Position numbers and translations under genes: made by a program. This document shows positions 53,006 to 63,005 of a stretch of DNA of 64,000 nt, one piece after another. This DNA is from Taudactylus pleione (lineage: Eukaryota; Chordata; Amphibia; Anura; Myobatrachidae), in assembly GCA_031769625.1 (NCBI GenBank), contig JAUIMM010000646.1:2341001-2405000 (forward strand). Direction: 5' to 3'. The first letter of the stretch is position 1. Each line of letters opens with the position of its first letter. The notes under the pieces were generated by a model. The model did not search any database, had not been told where the DNA came from, and saw only the letters and a program-made list of their open reading frames with translations.

Positions 53006-54802
53006 TTATATGATGATATTTCCTAGTTCAGGGTTGTAATGCAGTTCTACATTTACCTCAGTATTCATATGGGCACTACTAACCACCATCATAATTTCAC
53101 TCTTCCTATTTACCTTATTTTTACATTTTCCACACTTCAACACATTAGGAACACACTTGACACATATGCCAATTACTATGATGACAACCAGTATAAGGTT
53201 CAGGAATTTACCTATGCTTGCGATCATTTCCTGGACCCACTGCCCTAGACCTGAGAACCACTTCGCTGGGTTCAACCATGAAACCCACTCTTCTACCTTC
53301 TCCTCTACTTCAGCCACTGAAGCATTGTGGTTCTTCCGAAATTCCCATTTTAACTGCAGAATCTCATCCATCTTGTGGTCTATTACTTCCTTTGGGTCGC
53401 TGGTATTGTTTGTGATATAAGTGCAACACTTTACTCCAAACTGAGTGGCCAATGTTACACAATACCCTCCGGTGACAGCTGTTAAGTAATTTAGCACTAG
53501 TGTGTGTTGCACCAGTTCTTTCTTGTAAGCTTGCAATTCCCTACCTGTATACCTGAAGGTGTCATCATACATCTCGGTGATATTATCTATCAATTTAGCA
53601 AGATCTTGGATATATTTAAAATTTAGTGTACCCCGAGCGATCCTGGTGGGATCCAATGCGACTAAAACTTGAAAGCCAGTTGTCTCATTAATTAACTGTG
53701 TGACTTTATGCACATCACCAGGTATCATATTTCTTTTGCCTCTGTGTTCATACTGTGTGTGAAGATATGGTGATGGTGTGTTTTTATGAATACCAAGCAT
53801 TTCAACATGTGTGAGGGTCATAACCTCTGGGATTACTCTTCCCAGGTAACACAAACCTTTGGAACTCGGGGAGAGCCACTTATATGCTTTTCTTCCACAT
53901 ATAAAATATACATCATTGGGGAGAACATAAGGAATGGTATGCATCATTATCATTAAACACATTTCCCTTGCAAATAATCCTATCTCAGGTTCTCCCATCT
54001 GGTACATGCAAGTTTCTGGTTGTATTATCTTAGCATAGTATCCGTCTGGTACCTTACCAATCATTTCTTTGTACCAATACCTAAAATGCTTCCCATTAGA
54101 TCTAATTGAGCGTAACAGATCATAATTCATAGGCTCATTATCAGCTCTCTGTGAGAAGGTCATCGTCTGATTATTCCCCGTAACTTCCCAACTCCCTGGT
54201 TTATTGGGGTTGGTTATGTTTAAACATAAAAGTGATCTATCTACTTGGAATTGATGGAGTTTAAAATGAGGCGGTTTGGATGAGAGGAATTTTCCCTCTA
54301 ATGTTTTCCCTTTTTGCAATTCTAAAATTTCCATAATATTCAGCGGAAGTGGTACCAACCCTACATTATGCTGTCCCTGTGGCATGTGTGAGCACACCCA
54401 ACAATCAGTCTGATTTAAAACTTTGCCTACCATGCTATGATAATCCTCTAAAGGATACCCACCCCAGTACGGGTTAGATTTAGGCTGGCACCGTTGAATA
54501 CATTTCTCATCAACTAGGGACCCACAAAGCTCACAAATACAGGAATCTTCAGACGATAAACCTCCACACCATCCCCGAGTATCCGGAATAGCAGCTCTCT
54601 TAACAATTACAGTACTAAGATTGGTCAGACACTCCCCTGATTGGCATAGCACTCCTCCTCTTGTCTCCACTCCATCAGCACTGCCATCAGCTCCCATCTC
54701 CTCTATCGGTCCCCCGTCACAGCAACCAGATATCCCCAAACAAACCAGGATGATGGAAACTCTGGAAGAGAATATAAAACTGAACACAGCAGACCAGTCC
54801 AT
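53006..54802 (-). CDS. Endogenous retrovirus envelope glycoprotein, uninterrupted 598 codons
   Basis: The frame starts at ATG 54802 (an in-frame TAA lies a few codons upstream) and runs without a stop to 53006. An N-terminal hydrophobic signal sequence (residues 9-27) is followed by a surface subunit with a CWVC motif at about 134-137, the thiol motif of gammaretrovirus-type envelopes. A furin-like RGKR site lies at about 354-357. The transmembrane subunit has a conserved segment ending LTAVTGGYC with a CC pair ten residues on (C448, C459, C460), then a membrane span at about 533-551 and a tail of about 47 residues. Family members mediate virus entry at the cell surface. Oddities: the usual spacing between the Cys and the CC pair is six, and no obvious hydrophobic fusion peptide follows the cleavage site. 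Gag, pro and pol are broken, so the intact state stands out. A host role is possible but not shown. Confidence 0.9.
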   Translation of the reverse strand: MDWSAVFSFIFSSRVSIILVCLGISGCCDGGPIEEMGADGSADGVETRGGVLCQSGECLTNLSTVIVKRAAIPDTRGWCGGLSSEDSCICELCGSLVDEKCIQRCQPKSNPYWGGYPLEDYHSMVGKVLNQTDCWVCSHMPQGQHNVGLVPLPLNIMEILELQKGKTLEGKFLSSKPPHFKLHQFQVDRSLLCLNITNPNKPGSWEVTGNNQTMTFSQRADNEPMNYDLLRSIRSNGKHFRYWYKEMIGKVPDGYYAKIIQPETCMYQMGEPEIGLFAREMCLMIMMHTIPYVLPNDVYFICGRKAYKWLSPSSKGLCYLGRVIPEVMTLTHVEMLGIHKNTPSPYLHTQYEHRGKRNMIPGDVHKVTQLINETTGFQVLVALDPTRIARGTLNFKYIQDLAKLIDNITEMYDDTFRYTGRELQAYKKELVQHTLVLNYLTAVTGGYCVTLATQFGVKCCTYITNNTSDPKEVIDHKMDEILQLKWEFRKNHNASVAEVEEKVEEWVSWLNPAKWFSGLGQWVQEMIASIGKFLNLILVVIIVIGICVKCVPNVLKCGKCKNKVNRKSEIMMVVSSAHMNTEVNVELHYNPELGNIII

Positions 54803-54964
54803 TGTCACAGCAAGGGCCTGCAAATTTCTTTAGCTCAGGTATCTCACTGCCACCTTTTAATCCTCCCGGAACAAGCTTGCGATCAACAGGTCCATATTAT
54901 CCGCCTTGTCTCCGCCTTGTTTTTCTACTGGTTGGTTGATCTTTCTACAGTGAGTGGAATGGAC
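54803..54964 (-). other. Spacer between integrase and env
   Basis: About 160 bases separate the integrase stop from the env ATG. Gammaretroviral env usually overlaps pol, so this gap is a small difference. Confidence 0.5.
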
Positions 54965-56188
54965 CTAGGTATCTCTCTCGGCCACCTTCAAAGATGTGGT
55001 ACTTGTCAGCAACACCTGATACGGACCCTCCCAATGATCAGTCAAACAACCTGAACGTAAGAAATTTCTGATCATAACATATTCTCCAGGTTCAACATCA
55101 TGACAGTTAGTTTCAGGCATATCATGGGACAACAATTTCAGTTTCTGCTGTTGCTGTTTTAACTGTTTACTCATTGATATAAGATACTTTACAGTTACCT
55201 TGTTGCTACCTTTCAAATCTTCCTGTGGACTTATAATCAAATGAGGTTGTCTACCAAAAAGTATTTCAAAGGGGGACAGATTTAGAGGGGGTCGAAGAGT
55301 GGTCCTTATGCTATGTAGGACCAACGGCAATGCTTCTGGCCATCCTAGTCCAGTCTCTGCCATGATTTTACTTAACTTATTTTTAATAGTCCCGTTCATC
55401 CTCTCTACCTTAGCACTGGCTTGCGGTCAGTAGGGGGTGTGAAGTTGGCTATTAATACCCATCAGTTTACACATATTTTGAAAAACATCACCTGTGAAAT
55501 GAGTACCCCTGTCACTCTTGATAATTTTAGGGATACCGTATCTGCATACAAACTCCTGTACTATTTTCTTGGCAGTAAATGCAGCAGTATTAGTGGCCGC
55601 TGGGTATGCCTCAAGCCAATTGGAAAACACGTCAGTGCACACTAATACATACTTGAGATTCCTGCAGGGTGGTAATTGAATGAAATCAATTTGTATTACC
55701 TGAAAAGGTCCGTCAGTCGGCAGAATGTGGGATGGTTCGGTAGGGATCGTTTCCCCAATGTTTTTCCTCAAGCAGGTCAGACAGGACATTGCTCTCTTTT
55801 CTGTTTGAGAAGAGAAACCTGGTGCGCACCAGTATGCTCTCACCAATTTGCACATACCTTGTTTTCCCAAGTGAGTCAGACCGTGCGCTGCCTCAGCCAG
55901 GCTGGGGTAATATGCCTTGGGAGCTACTGGCTTACCTTGTCCATCCCTCCAGAGTCCAGAGGTCTCTTGCCCACATCCTCTGGACTTCCAGACTGACCTA
56001 TCCTGGATAGAACACAAATTTTGCATCTCAATTAATTTCAGCATATCAATTGTTTGAAAAGACATAATTTGTTCTGTTGGTAGGTTTGTTTTTAACCCTG
56101 CTGCCCATTTTGCAGCTTCATCTGCTGTGCCCATTGACACCGGATCATCCTCACATGTATGGGCTTTACACTTAATTACTGCCACCAT
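54965..56188 (-). pseudogene. ERV pol: RNase H tail and integrase, one in-frame stop
   Basis: Reading from 56188 down, the end of RNase H (KCKAHTCEDDPVSMG, with ADEAAKWAA) leads into integrase. Its zinc-binding region has HGLTH and CLTC, and the catalytic core has IDFIQL and SDRGTHFTG with the first two acidic residues. A TGA at 55427-55429 interrupts the core before the catalytic Glu. The frame is unchanged after it and continues through the core end and C-terminal domain (WPEALPLVLHSIRT, SPFEILFGRQ, GEYVMIRN) to a stop at 54965. The TGA lies where an Arg CGA codon would be expected, consistent with CpG decay. The enzyme would insert viral DNA into the host genome; this copy cannot make the full protein. 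Confidence 0.88.
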
Positions 56189-56620
56189 TTTGGGCAGTTG
56201 GATTGCTTTTAGTAATTGTTTATATGTCTAGAATGTGCAACTGGTGTGCCTGCTGCTGTCATAAAATTTCTCAGACGCCATAGTGCGCCAAAATCGTGTA
56301 CTACCCCGAAGGCATACCTAGAGTCAGTGTAAATGTTAGCAGATTTGTCTGCTGCCAATTCACATGCTCTTTTTAGTGCTACTAACTCTGCCACCTGGGC
56401 TGAGTGAGGAGGACCAAGGGGTTCAGCCTCTATGATGTCTGTATCATTTACAACAGCATAACTTGTACATAATTCACCTGTGTCTGTTTGTCTATGACAA
56501 CTCTCGTCCGTGTAAAATGTCACATCCACATTGTGTCACGTATGGTGTGTCACGTATGTCAGGTCGTGCAGTAAAGGTCTGGTTCAGATATTCCATACAA
56601 TCATGTGCATCACTTTGTCC
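56189..56620 (-). pseudogene. ERV pol: RNase H domain, frameshifted
   Basis: The frame at 56209-56529 carries the RNase H signature FYTDES, AELVALKRA and IYTDSRYAFGV. It hits a TAA at 56209 and resumes in another frame at about 56188, so there is a one-base type frameshift between them. The linker upstream (56530-56716) is also open only in pieces. It follows the connection domain and precedes integrase, in the normal pol order. Confidence 0.85.
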
Positions 56621-56716
56621 GCTGAACTCACTTCCTGCCAGCACCTCGTCTCCTTCCACCCTTTGTACATCACGTTGTACATATGGTAAATACGTTGCTG
56701 AGTTCAGCGTATTGCA

Positions 56717-57153
56717 TCATTTAATAGTGATGTTTGCAGGTGCAATTATGGCTAGTTCCCATTTGGTGAACCTAGCTGAAGACACGTGTCTGGTTTGGGC
56801 AGAGTTCAGCAGAGCAGATACAGCATGGGGAGTATAGACAATCAAATCATGGCCCTCACTTTTACTGACCAATAGAGCCGTTGCTGCTACACTTCTTAAA
56901 CATGTTGGGAGTGCTCTTGCCACAGTGTCCAATTGGGCACTGTAGTATGCTACGGGCCTACTGGCATCACCATGTTTTTTGTAAGGACTCCTGCTGCGCA
57001 ACCATCAGCTTCCGTACAATACAGATCAAAAGGTTTTTCATAATCAGGTATTCCCAATGCAGGTGCTTTTGTCAGACTATCCTTAAGATTAAGGAAAGCC
57101 TGCTCTGTTTCCTCTGTGTGTATGACACGGTCGGGTTTTGAGGAAGAGACTAA
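56717..57153 (-). pseudogene. ERV pol B: reverse transcriptase connection domain
   Basis: Reading from 57153, SSSKPDRVIHTEE, FLNLKDSLTKAPALGIPDYE and, after a frame change near 57000, RPVAYYSAQLDTVARALP and TPHAVSALL are visible. These are characteristic of the gammaretrovirus-type RT connection/tether. The upstream continuation lies on the other side of the MITE at 57154-57705. Confidence 0.85.
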
Positions 57154-57705
57154 GGGCCTGATTTAGAGCCGGACGCTCTGAACGAGCGCCCACTCTGAAT
57201 CAGGGCGTTTTTTTTCTTTTTTAATGGTGCAGCCTCTTGGCCGCTCACATAGCTGTGGGTTACCACCCACAGCTTATGCGAGCGTCCATGATGATGGTAG
57301 CGATGGTCAAGACCATCGCAAGCATCGGGCTTGCGACGAGACCCTTGCGGTAGGGTCTCGTTGCCACAAGCCCAAGAGTGCTTTTGGCTCTATCAGAGCC
57401 AAAAGCACTCCCACTGACATCACTTGTTTTGTCAGTGGGGCCGCCCCCAAACGACAGGCGTTCTCATGGGAACGCCTCCGTTTGGGCAGCCACCCCCCGG
57501 CCCACCCACCAAAGGGGGCGTGCTGTCACTCAACATCGACAGCACGCCCCCTTTGTAGCGAGACCCGGAGTTATGGCTTCCCCGTCGCTATCCGGGTCTC
57601 GCGCATGCACACGACGAAGCAGGCTCCATCGTGCGCATGCGCACTGGGCCACCATCGACCCGCTTGCGAGCAAATAGCGCTTGTGAGCGGGTCTGAATCA
57701 GGCCC
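57154..57705. mobile_element. Multi-hairpin GGGCCTGATT MITE inserted in ERV pol, TAA duplication
   Basis: Begins GGGCCTGATTTAGAGCCGG and ends GGGTCTGAATCAGGCCC; TAA on both sides (57151-57153 and 57706-57708). Internal hairpins match 24651 and 26963, for example GTGACATCACTT..., GGCGTTCTCATGGGAACGCC, GATGGTCAAGACCATC and GCGCATGCGCAC. It divides the connection domain of reverse transcriptase and must be younger than the provirus. Confidence 0.93.
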
Positions 57706-58135
57706 TAAGTCCTGCAATGGCAAGGCCAAAATATGAAAACCTGGTATCCACATTTGGCAGTATCCACACATTCCCAAGAAGGTACGAATTTGATGTTGGC
57801 TACGCGGCAGTGTCATGTTCTGTATGGCCTGGATTCGATCAGTAGTTAGATGTCATAACCCCTGGGTTAGGCAATGTCCCAAGTATTTTACTCTGGATTG
57901 GCACGGCTGTAGTTTGTCCTTAGCAACCTTGTGTCCTGTTTGCGAGAGATGAAGCAACAAAAGTTTAGTATAATTTAAACATGACATAAACAAATCAGAA
58001 CATAGCAATAAATCGTCTACATATTGTATTAGAACAGATCCATTGGCAGGTTGAAAAGATTGTAAACAGTCGTGTAAGGCCTGGGAAAAGATACTAGGGC
58101 TGTCTATGAAACCCTGGGGCAATCGTGTCCATGTG
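57706..58135 (-). pseudogene. ERV pol B: reverse transcriptase, second half of palm and thumb
   Basis: From about 58135 down, TRLPQGFIDSPSIFSQ, QYVDDLLL (the catalytic YVDD) and VKYLGHCLTQG are followed, in another frame from about 57816, by LPRSQHQIRTFLGMCGYCQ and MWIPGF. The first half of RT is missing: at about 58130 the sequence joins directly to gag B. In the overlapping 88 residues it differs from RT A at six positions. Confidence 0.88.
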
Positions 58136-59807
58136 TAGATTGTTGTGTGGGTTGAGCAGGAGGGAGAGGTGGTGTGTATGGGTAAGGATATTGAGGGGAA
58201 GGATATTGTGGGAGATATGGGTTTTGTGGATAGTACGGGAATTGTGGTTGTGTGTGATAAGTGGGGTAGGGTTGTGTTTGCGGTGGTGCAGGATTAGTGA
58301 GGACTTGTAACTGTTCAGGTGCAGGTGTGGATGCAGGCGTATCTGCTGGCTGTGATGTTACCGTCATTCCTTCTAGAGCTTGAATACTGACAGCCATTAG
58401 TTTCTCGCTCTGGGTCTCTCTCTTTTTACAGAAGTTCTTATCATGTTCAATTGCGGATTCTATGAGGGTGTCTATTGTGGCTTCCCTCCAGCCAGGCTGT
58501 GAGGTCTGAACCCGGGTCTTTAGGTTCTCTTTAAGACCATCTATGTGTATAGTGACAATCATTCCCCTGTGGTGAGTGCTATCTATAATGTCTTACAACC
58601 CAGTGTACTGGGTGATAGCCTGCAGAGCCCGGTCACAATAATCTTCTGCAGATTCACTTTCCTTTTGTTTTAAGGTGAAATTTTGTTCCAGTTAATTACT
58701 ACTTGATTAATTTCATATGTTAAGGGAACATCTCCATCCAATACACAATCCGTGATAAATTTTGTCATGTTGGTATTGTGTGGCAGACAGGCCCTTAACA
58801 CCACTCACCAATCTTTGTTGGTTGGCTTGTGAGAACTACCCAAATTTCTCAAAAATCTTTGATATTGGGCTAATTCCTTTTTGGGATCGGGGAAATCATT
58901 CATTATGGAATTTAGCTCCGCTCTTGTCCAAGGACAATGCATTAATACTTCCCTTGTGGGCACTATTCTGTTCGCATCTGCATTCCCATGCGGAACAGTT
59001 ATTGTCCGGATGGGATGCAGACTGGCCGCACTGCTACTTTTGACCTTATTACCTGGCTGAAGGTTTAGCCTGTTACTGCTATGTATAGGGTTAACAACTT
59101 CCTATACGGGTGCAGTGGATGTTAACACTTCCTGTACTATCACTGATGGAGATGGCAGCACCACTTGTCGTTGATTGTCGTGGTGGAGTATCTAACATGT
59201 GCACAGCATGGGAAATGGCAGACATGACAATAGGCTCATCATCCACATCATAAACATTTTCCTTATGGTTACTTAAGAGAGGGTTCAAATTACTTGTTAC
59301 ATTTTGATGGGTTTTTTCAATAACTGTACCTGCACCCCCATCCACATAAGGTGGCGGTGGTGCGCGTGAACCACTGGCAATACCTTCCACAATGCTACCT
59401 TGCTGCACATGCGTGCTATTTTGCGGCTCGCACGCACTGCAATTTAGTGCTGTGGGTGTACTTTCTGATAATGCATTCGCAACGCTAGTTTGCGTCACTT
59501 ACACATTCTTAAACCATGCATCCGCTTTATGCTGCCACAATTTTAAACATTCGTAATATTTTACTTTTTTCTCTCAAGAACGCATCAGACTGATGTGATC
59601 CCGGACATTGTTCAATACATCCTTATCAAAACTACCAATTCTGGGAAACGGTCTAACACTCTTCATCGTTATCTTAAACCATACGTCACAATACCTTATT
59701 GCATAAGCACCGTACTTAGTATGCATAACACGACGGGCCGATCCAAGCAGCGCTTCCATTAGCAGCACATCATTGTCTAACATCTCTATTGTTTGCGTGG
59801 CTCCCAT
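58130..59807 (-). pseudogene. ERV gag B (second, divergent gag), broken and fused to RT
   Basis: Starts at ATG 59807 with MGATQ, a myristoylation-type N-terminus, and a matrix-like MHTKYGAYAI...GSFDKDVLNN region to a stop near 59574. A p12-like part with PPPPY late-domain motif lies at 59091-59498. The capsid region (58563-59090) has in-frame stops and deletions. A tail at 58140-58562 (QPGWREATIDTL, QSEKLMAVSIQALEG, then a Pro/Tyr-rich run) is the last recognisable part. No zinc knuckle or protease follows; the sequence passes directly into RT at about 58130, so roughly nucleocapsid, protease and half of RT are deleted. By eye it is only about 71% identical to gag A over a 59-residue capsid segment. 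Confidence 0.85.
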
Positions 59808-59880
59808 CTTGGGACAACTCCTACGTTTTTCAATAAAGATTTAAACTGGTGAAAGACAGTCAAGATACTTTCACTTACTT
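59808..59880 (-). other. Leader remnant of ERV B and junction with ERV A
   Basis: About 70 bases precede the gag B ATG. At about 59880 this leader joins the middle of RT A, with no LTR between. A short duplicated CTTTCACTTA word is at the join (59865-59882). Confidence 0.7.
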
Positions 59881-60540
59881 TCACTTCTGTCCCCTGTCAG
59901 ATGTCGGAGGCCTTGGGTAAGACAGTGTCCCAAGTATTTAACCCTGGTCTGGTACGGCTGTAACTTGTCCTTAGCAACCTTATGCCCTGTGTGCGAGAGG
60001 TGAAGCAACAAAAGTTTAGTATCATTTAAACATGACATAAATGAATCAGAGCATAACAACAAATCATCTACATATTGGATTAGTACCGATAAATTGGCAG
60101 GTTGAAAAGACTGTAAACAATCATGTAAGGCCTGGGAGAAGATACTGGGGCTGTCAATGAAGCCCTGGGGTAGTCGTGTCCATGTGTACTGTACGCCTTT
60201 GTATGTGAAGGCAAATAGGTATTGGGAATCAGGATGAAGGGGGACGGAGAAGAAAGCGGAGCATAAATCTATTACCATGAAATGGGTTGCGGTTGATGGG
60301 ATTTGCATAAGGATGACAGCTGGGTTAGGCACTACGGGAAATTGGCTTTCTACCACCTTATTAACCCCTCTAAAGTCCTGTACCAGCTTGTACCCCCTCC
60401 CACCACTCTTTTTCACATGGAAGATTGGACTGTTGGCTACACTGGCTGTATGGACTAAAATTCCCTGCTGTAGTAAACGCTCAATTATGGGGTGAACCCC
60501 TAACTCCACTTCTGGCTTTAAATGGGTATTGGGGAATTTT
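59881..60540 (-). pseudogene. ERV pol A: reverse transcriptase, first half
   Basis: Reading from 60540: ELGVHPIIERLLQQGILV, PIFHVKKSGGRGYKLVQDFR, PNPAVILMQIP, VIDLCSAFFSVPLHPDSQYLF, TWTRLPQGFIDSP and QYVDDLLLC are the fingers and palm of a gammaretrovirus-type RT, with the catalytic Asp in VIDL and the YVDD pair. The frame is open from about 60515 to 59871. It is separated from the protease by a frameshift near 60520 and is cut at about 59880, where ERV B begins. The polymerase copies viral RNA into DNA; this fragment lacks thumb, connection and RNase H. Confidence 0.9.
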
Positions 60541-61122
60541 AGGAGCGAGTCTACCGTTTTTCAGGTTTACCATGACGGGAGCTACATTTGCCATTAACCT
60601 AGTGTCCTGTCCATCCTTAGTCCAAAGGAAACTAGGTATTTGTTCTAACATTTCATTTACCTGAGCTGAACCCTTGTCTGATGTTATGGTGTGCAGCATT
60701 AACCTTTGGGGAGTGTCTAGCACATCCCTTACCTCGTGTGCAAACCTTCCTGGGACATCCATAAATATCCCGTCAGGGGTACAATAGATAATACATCCCA
60801 TTTTGCACAATAAATCTCTTCCCAGGAGATTAGTAGGGGCTGTTGCTGCCAGGAGGAAAGAATGCCTGGCATGCAAAGGCCCAATGGTAACCTCCGTGGG
60901 TTTGGTTAAAGGGTAATGCTGTACACTACCTGTTACACCCATTGCTGGTACTGTCTGGTTTGTTATCTGTAGATTTTCAAGAGATTTTAAAACAGACCTG
61001 GTCGCCCCTGTGTTTACTAGGAAGGAACGTTCAGTACCAGCTACATTAACCTTTATTACCGGCTCTTCCCTAGTACCTCCCGTTATCCTGACTGCCTGCA
61101 GACTACAGGTATGACCTAACCC
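60541..61122 (-). pseudogene. ERV protease A, active-site Asp replaced
   Basis: The frame continues beyond the UAG at 61123 into VKVNVAGTERSFLVNTGATR, where the retropepsin active site is V-N-T-G-A instead of D-T-G-A. It continues through VTIGPLHARHSF and LLGRDLLCKMGCIIY (the conserved GRD near the C-terminus), then to the pol linker NVAPVMVNLKNG. Retropepsins cut the Gag and Gag-Pol precursors. With Asn for the catalytic Asp the enzyme should be inactive. Position and pattern are as in gammaretroviruses, where protease follows gag by readthrough. Confidence 0.88.
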
Positions 61123-61125
61123 CTA
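61123..61125 (-). promoter_or_regulatory. UAG at the gag-pro boundary (possible readthrough codon)
   Basis: Nucleocapsid and protease are in the same frame, separated by one TAG followed by GGGG. Gammaretroviruses express pol by reading through a UAG at exactly this place, followed by a purine-rich pseudoknot. Whether a pseudoknot exists here was not worked out. Confidence 0.6.
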
Positions 61126-63005
61126 TAGTTGGCTATCTTCCCCCAGCAAGGCATTCGCAGCAACTATGTGGGCAGGATTTATCTGGTAGTTCCTATAGTT
61201 ACGAGATGCATCAATACGTTGCTGCATGTGGGGTTCCTGAATTATGACTCTACAGTCCTTCCTAAAGTGTCCTAGTTGGTTACAGTTAAAACATTTCTTA
61301 GCTGATCTTTTGAGTGTGGGTATGATGGTTTTGGGTGTGTGTGAAGAGTGTGTTGTGGTCTGGTGTGGTATAAGGGAATTGTATGGGTTGGGCCTGCGCA
61401 GGATGGTAGGTGTTTAAGACTTGTAACTGCGCAGGTGGATATGTGTCTGTTGGCTGTAAGTGCATATCTTCTAGAGCTCGAATGCTAACAGCCATCAATT
61501 TCTCGCTCTGAGCTTCACGTTTCCTGGTGATATTCTTGTCATGGTCTATTGCAGTTTCCCTGAGCGCGTCAACTGTTATCCCTCTCCAACCAGGGTGTGA
61601 GGTCTGAACTCTGTCTTTCAAACTGTCTTTTAGACCGTCCATTAGAACAGTGATGACCATTCCCCGGTAGTGCGTGCTATCCTTAATGTTTTCGATCCCA
61701 GTGTACTGAGTGATCGTCTGCAGCCCACGATTAAAGTAATCTTCTGCAGGTTCACTTTCCTTTTGTTTAATGGAGAAGGTTTTACTCCAATTAACAACTA
61801 ACGGGAAAAATATGGCTAATTGGGCAACTATACGGGCAATGCAATCCTGATTACCTTGATCAGTTAAGGGGATGTCTGCATCCAGAGTACATGCTGTGAT
61901 AAACTTTTTCACATCTGTACCTTCTGGGAGACATGCTCTTAACACCACTCGCCAATCCTTGTTGGTTGGCTCATGGGCATTGCCTAGATCTTTTATGAAA
62001 CGCTGACATTTTGCCAGATGTTTCTTGGGGTCAGGAAATTCAGACATAATGGAATGTAGTTCCGCCCGTGTCCAAGGACAGTGCATCGCTACTTCCCTTG
62101 TGGGTACGACACCATTCGCATCTGCATTCCCATTAGGGACAATAATTGTCCTTACAGGGTGGATGCCTCCCACCTCTATACCTTTTAAGCGTATTACTGC
62201 AGCGAACGGTATTAGTAACCTCCGCTATTGAAGCAGTTGGTTCTAATACTTCCTGCACCCTTATTAAAGGAGTCTCCCCCACCATGGGTTCTACTAGGGC
62301 CTCCCCCCCATGAGCTAAGGATCCCTCCCCCCCTCTTGATGCCATAGGGGCAGCTACTTGTACTTGCTGTGAAGGGACATTTAATAACTGCACAGCATGG
62401 GATACAGCAGACATTGCTACAGGATCACTTTCCGCATCATAGACATTTTCCAAATATTCACTCAGGACCGGGTACAACTTACTTGGTTCAGTTACAACAT
62501 TTTTATAGTTTTTGTTATGTGGTAATGTATCATCACCGCCCACCACATAAGGTGGCGGGGGTGCGCAAGCGCGATTCACAATACCTTTGGCAACGCTACC
62601 GTGCCACAAGTTTGCATTTTCCTGTGATGCATATGCTACGCTGTGTAGCGTTGCGTGCGCATCACCCCTAGGCATGCACGTGGCTCCACGCGGTGCCCCA
62701 TGCACACCATTAACCCATGTGCAACTCTCATTCAGCCAGAGTTTCAAAGAATGATCATACTCCACTCTTTTCTTTAGGGATTTCACTTTACATATGTGAT
62801 CCCTAAGGTTATTTAAAATCTCCATATTAAAGCTTCCAATCTTTTGGAAAGGTTTCTCACTCTTACTCGTCATATTAACCCACATAGTACAGTGCGTCGT
62901 TGCATACGCACCATATTTAGTGTACATTATATGAAGAGCCGACCCGGTCGGACCTTGCATACACAGCGCATCATCTACCATCCCTGTTGACTGTTTAGCG
63001 CCCAT
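61126..63005 (-). pseudogene. ERV gag A (matrix, p12, capsid, nucleocapsid), frameshifted
   Basis: The start is ATG at 63005 (MGAKQ, with Gly2 for myristoylation) rather than any upstream codon. Matrix (MYTKYGAYATTHC, IGSFNMEILNNLRDHI) is followed by a p12-like part with PPPPYV. The frame shifts near 62150, then capsid is open to about 61300 (FPDPKKHLAKCQRF, DWRVVLRACLP, ESEPAEDYFNRGL). After a second frame change near 61300, a CCHC zinc knuckle, C-FN-C-NQLG-H-FRKD-C, lies at about 61250-61295 and ends at the UAG at 61123. Gag forms the virus core and packages RNA. The single zinc knuckle and myristoylated N-terminus fit a gamma/epsilon-type virus. Confidence 0.9.

Noticed and set aside
59850..59885. 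An LTR remnant between ERV A and ERV B
   Set aside because: Only about 70 bases of leader separate RT A from the gag B start; no TG...CA unit, promoter or duplication is present.
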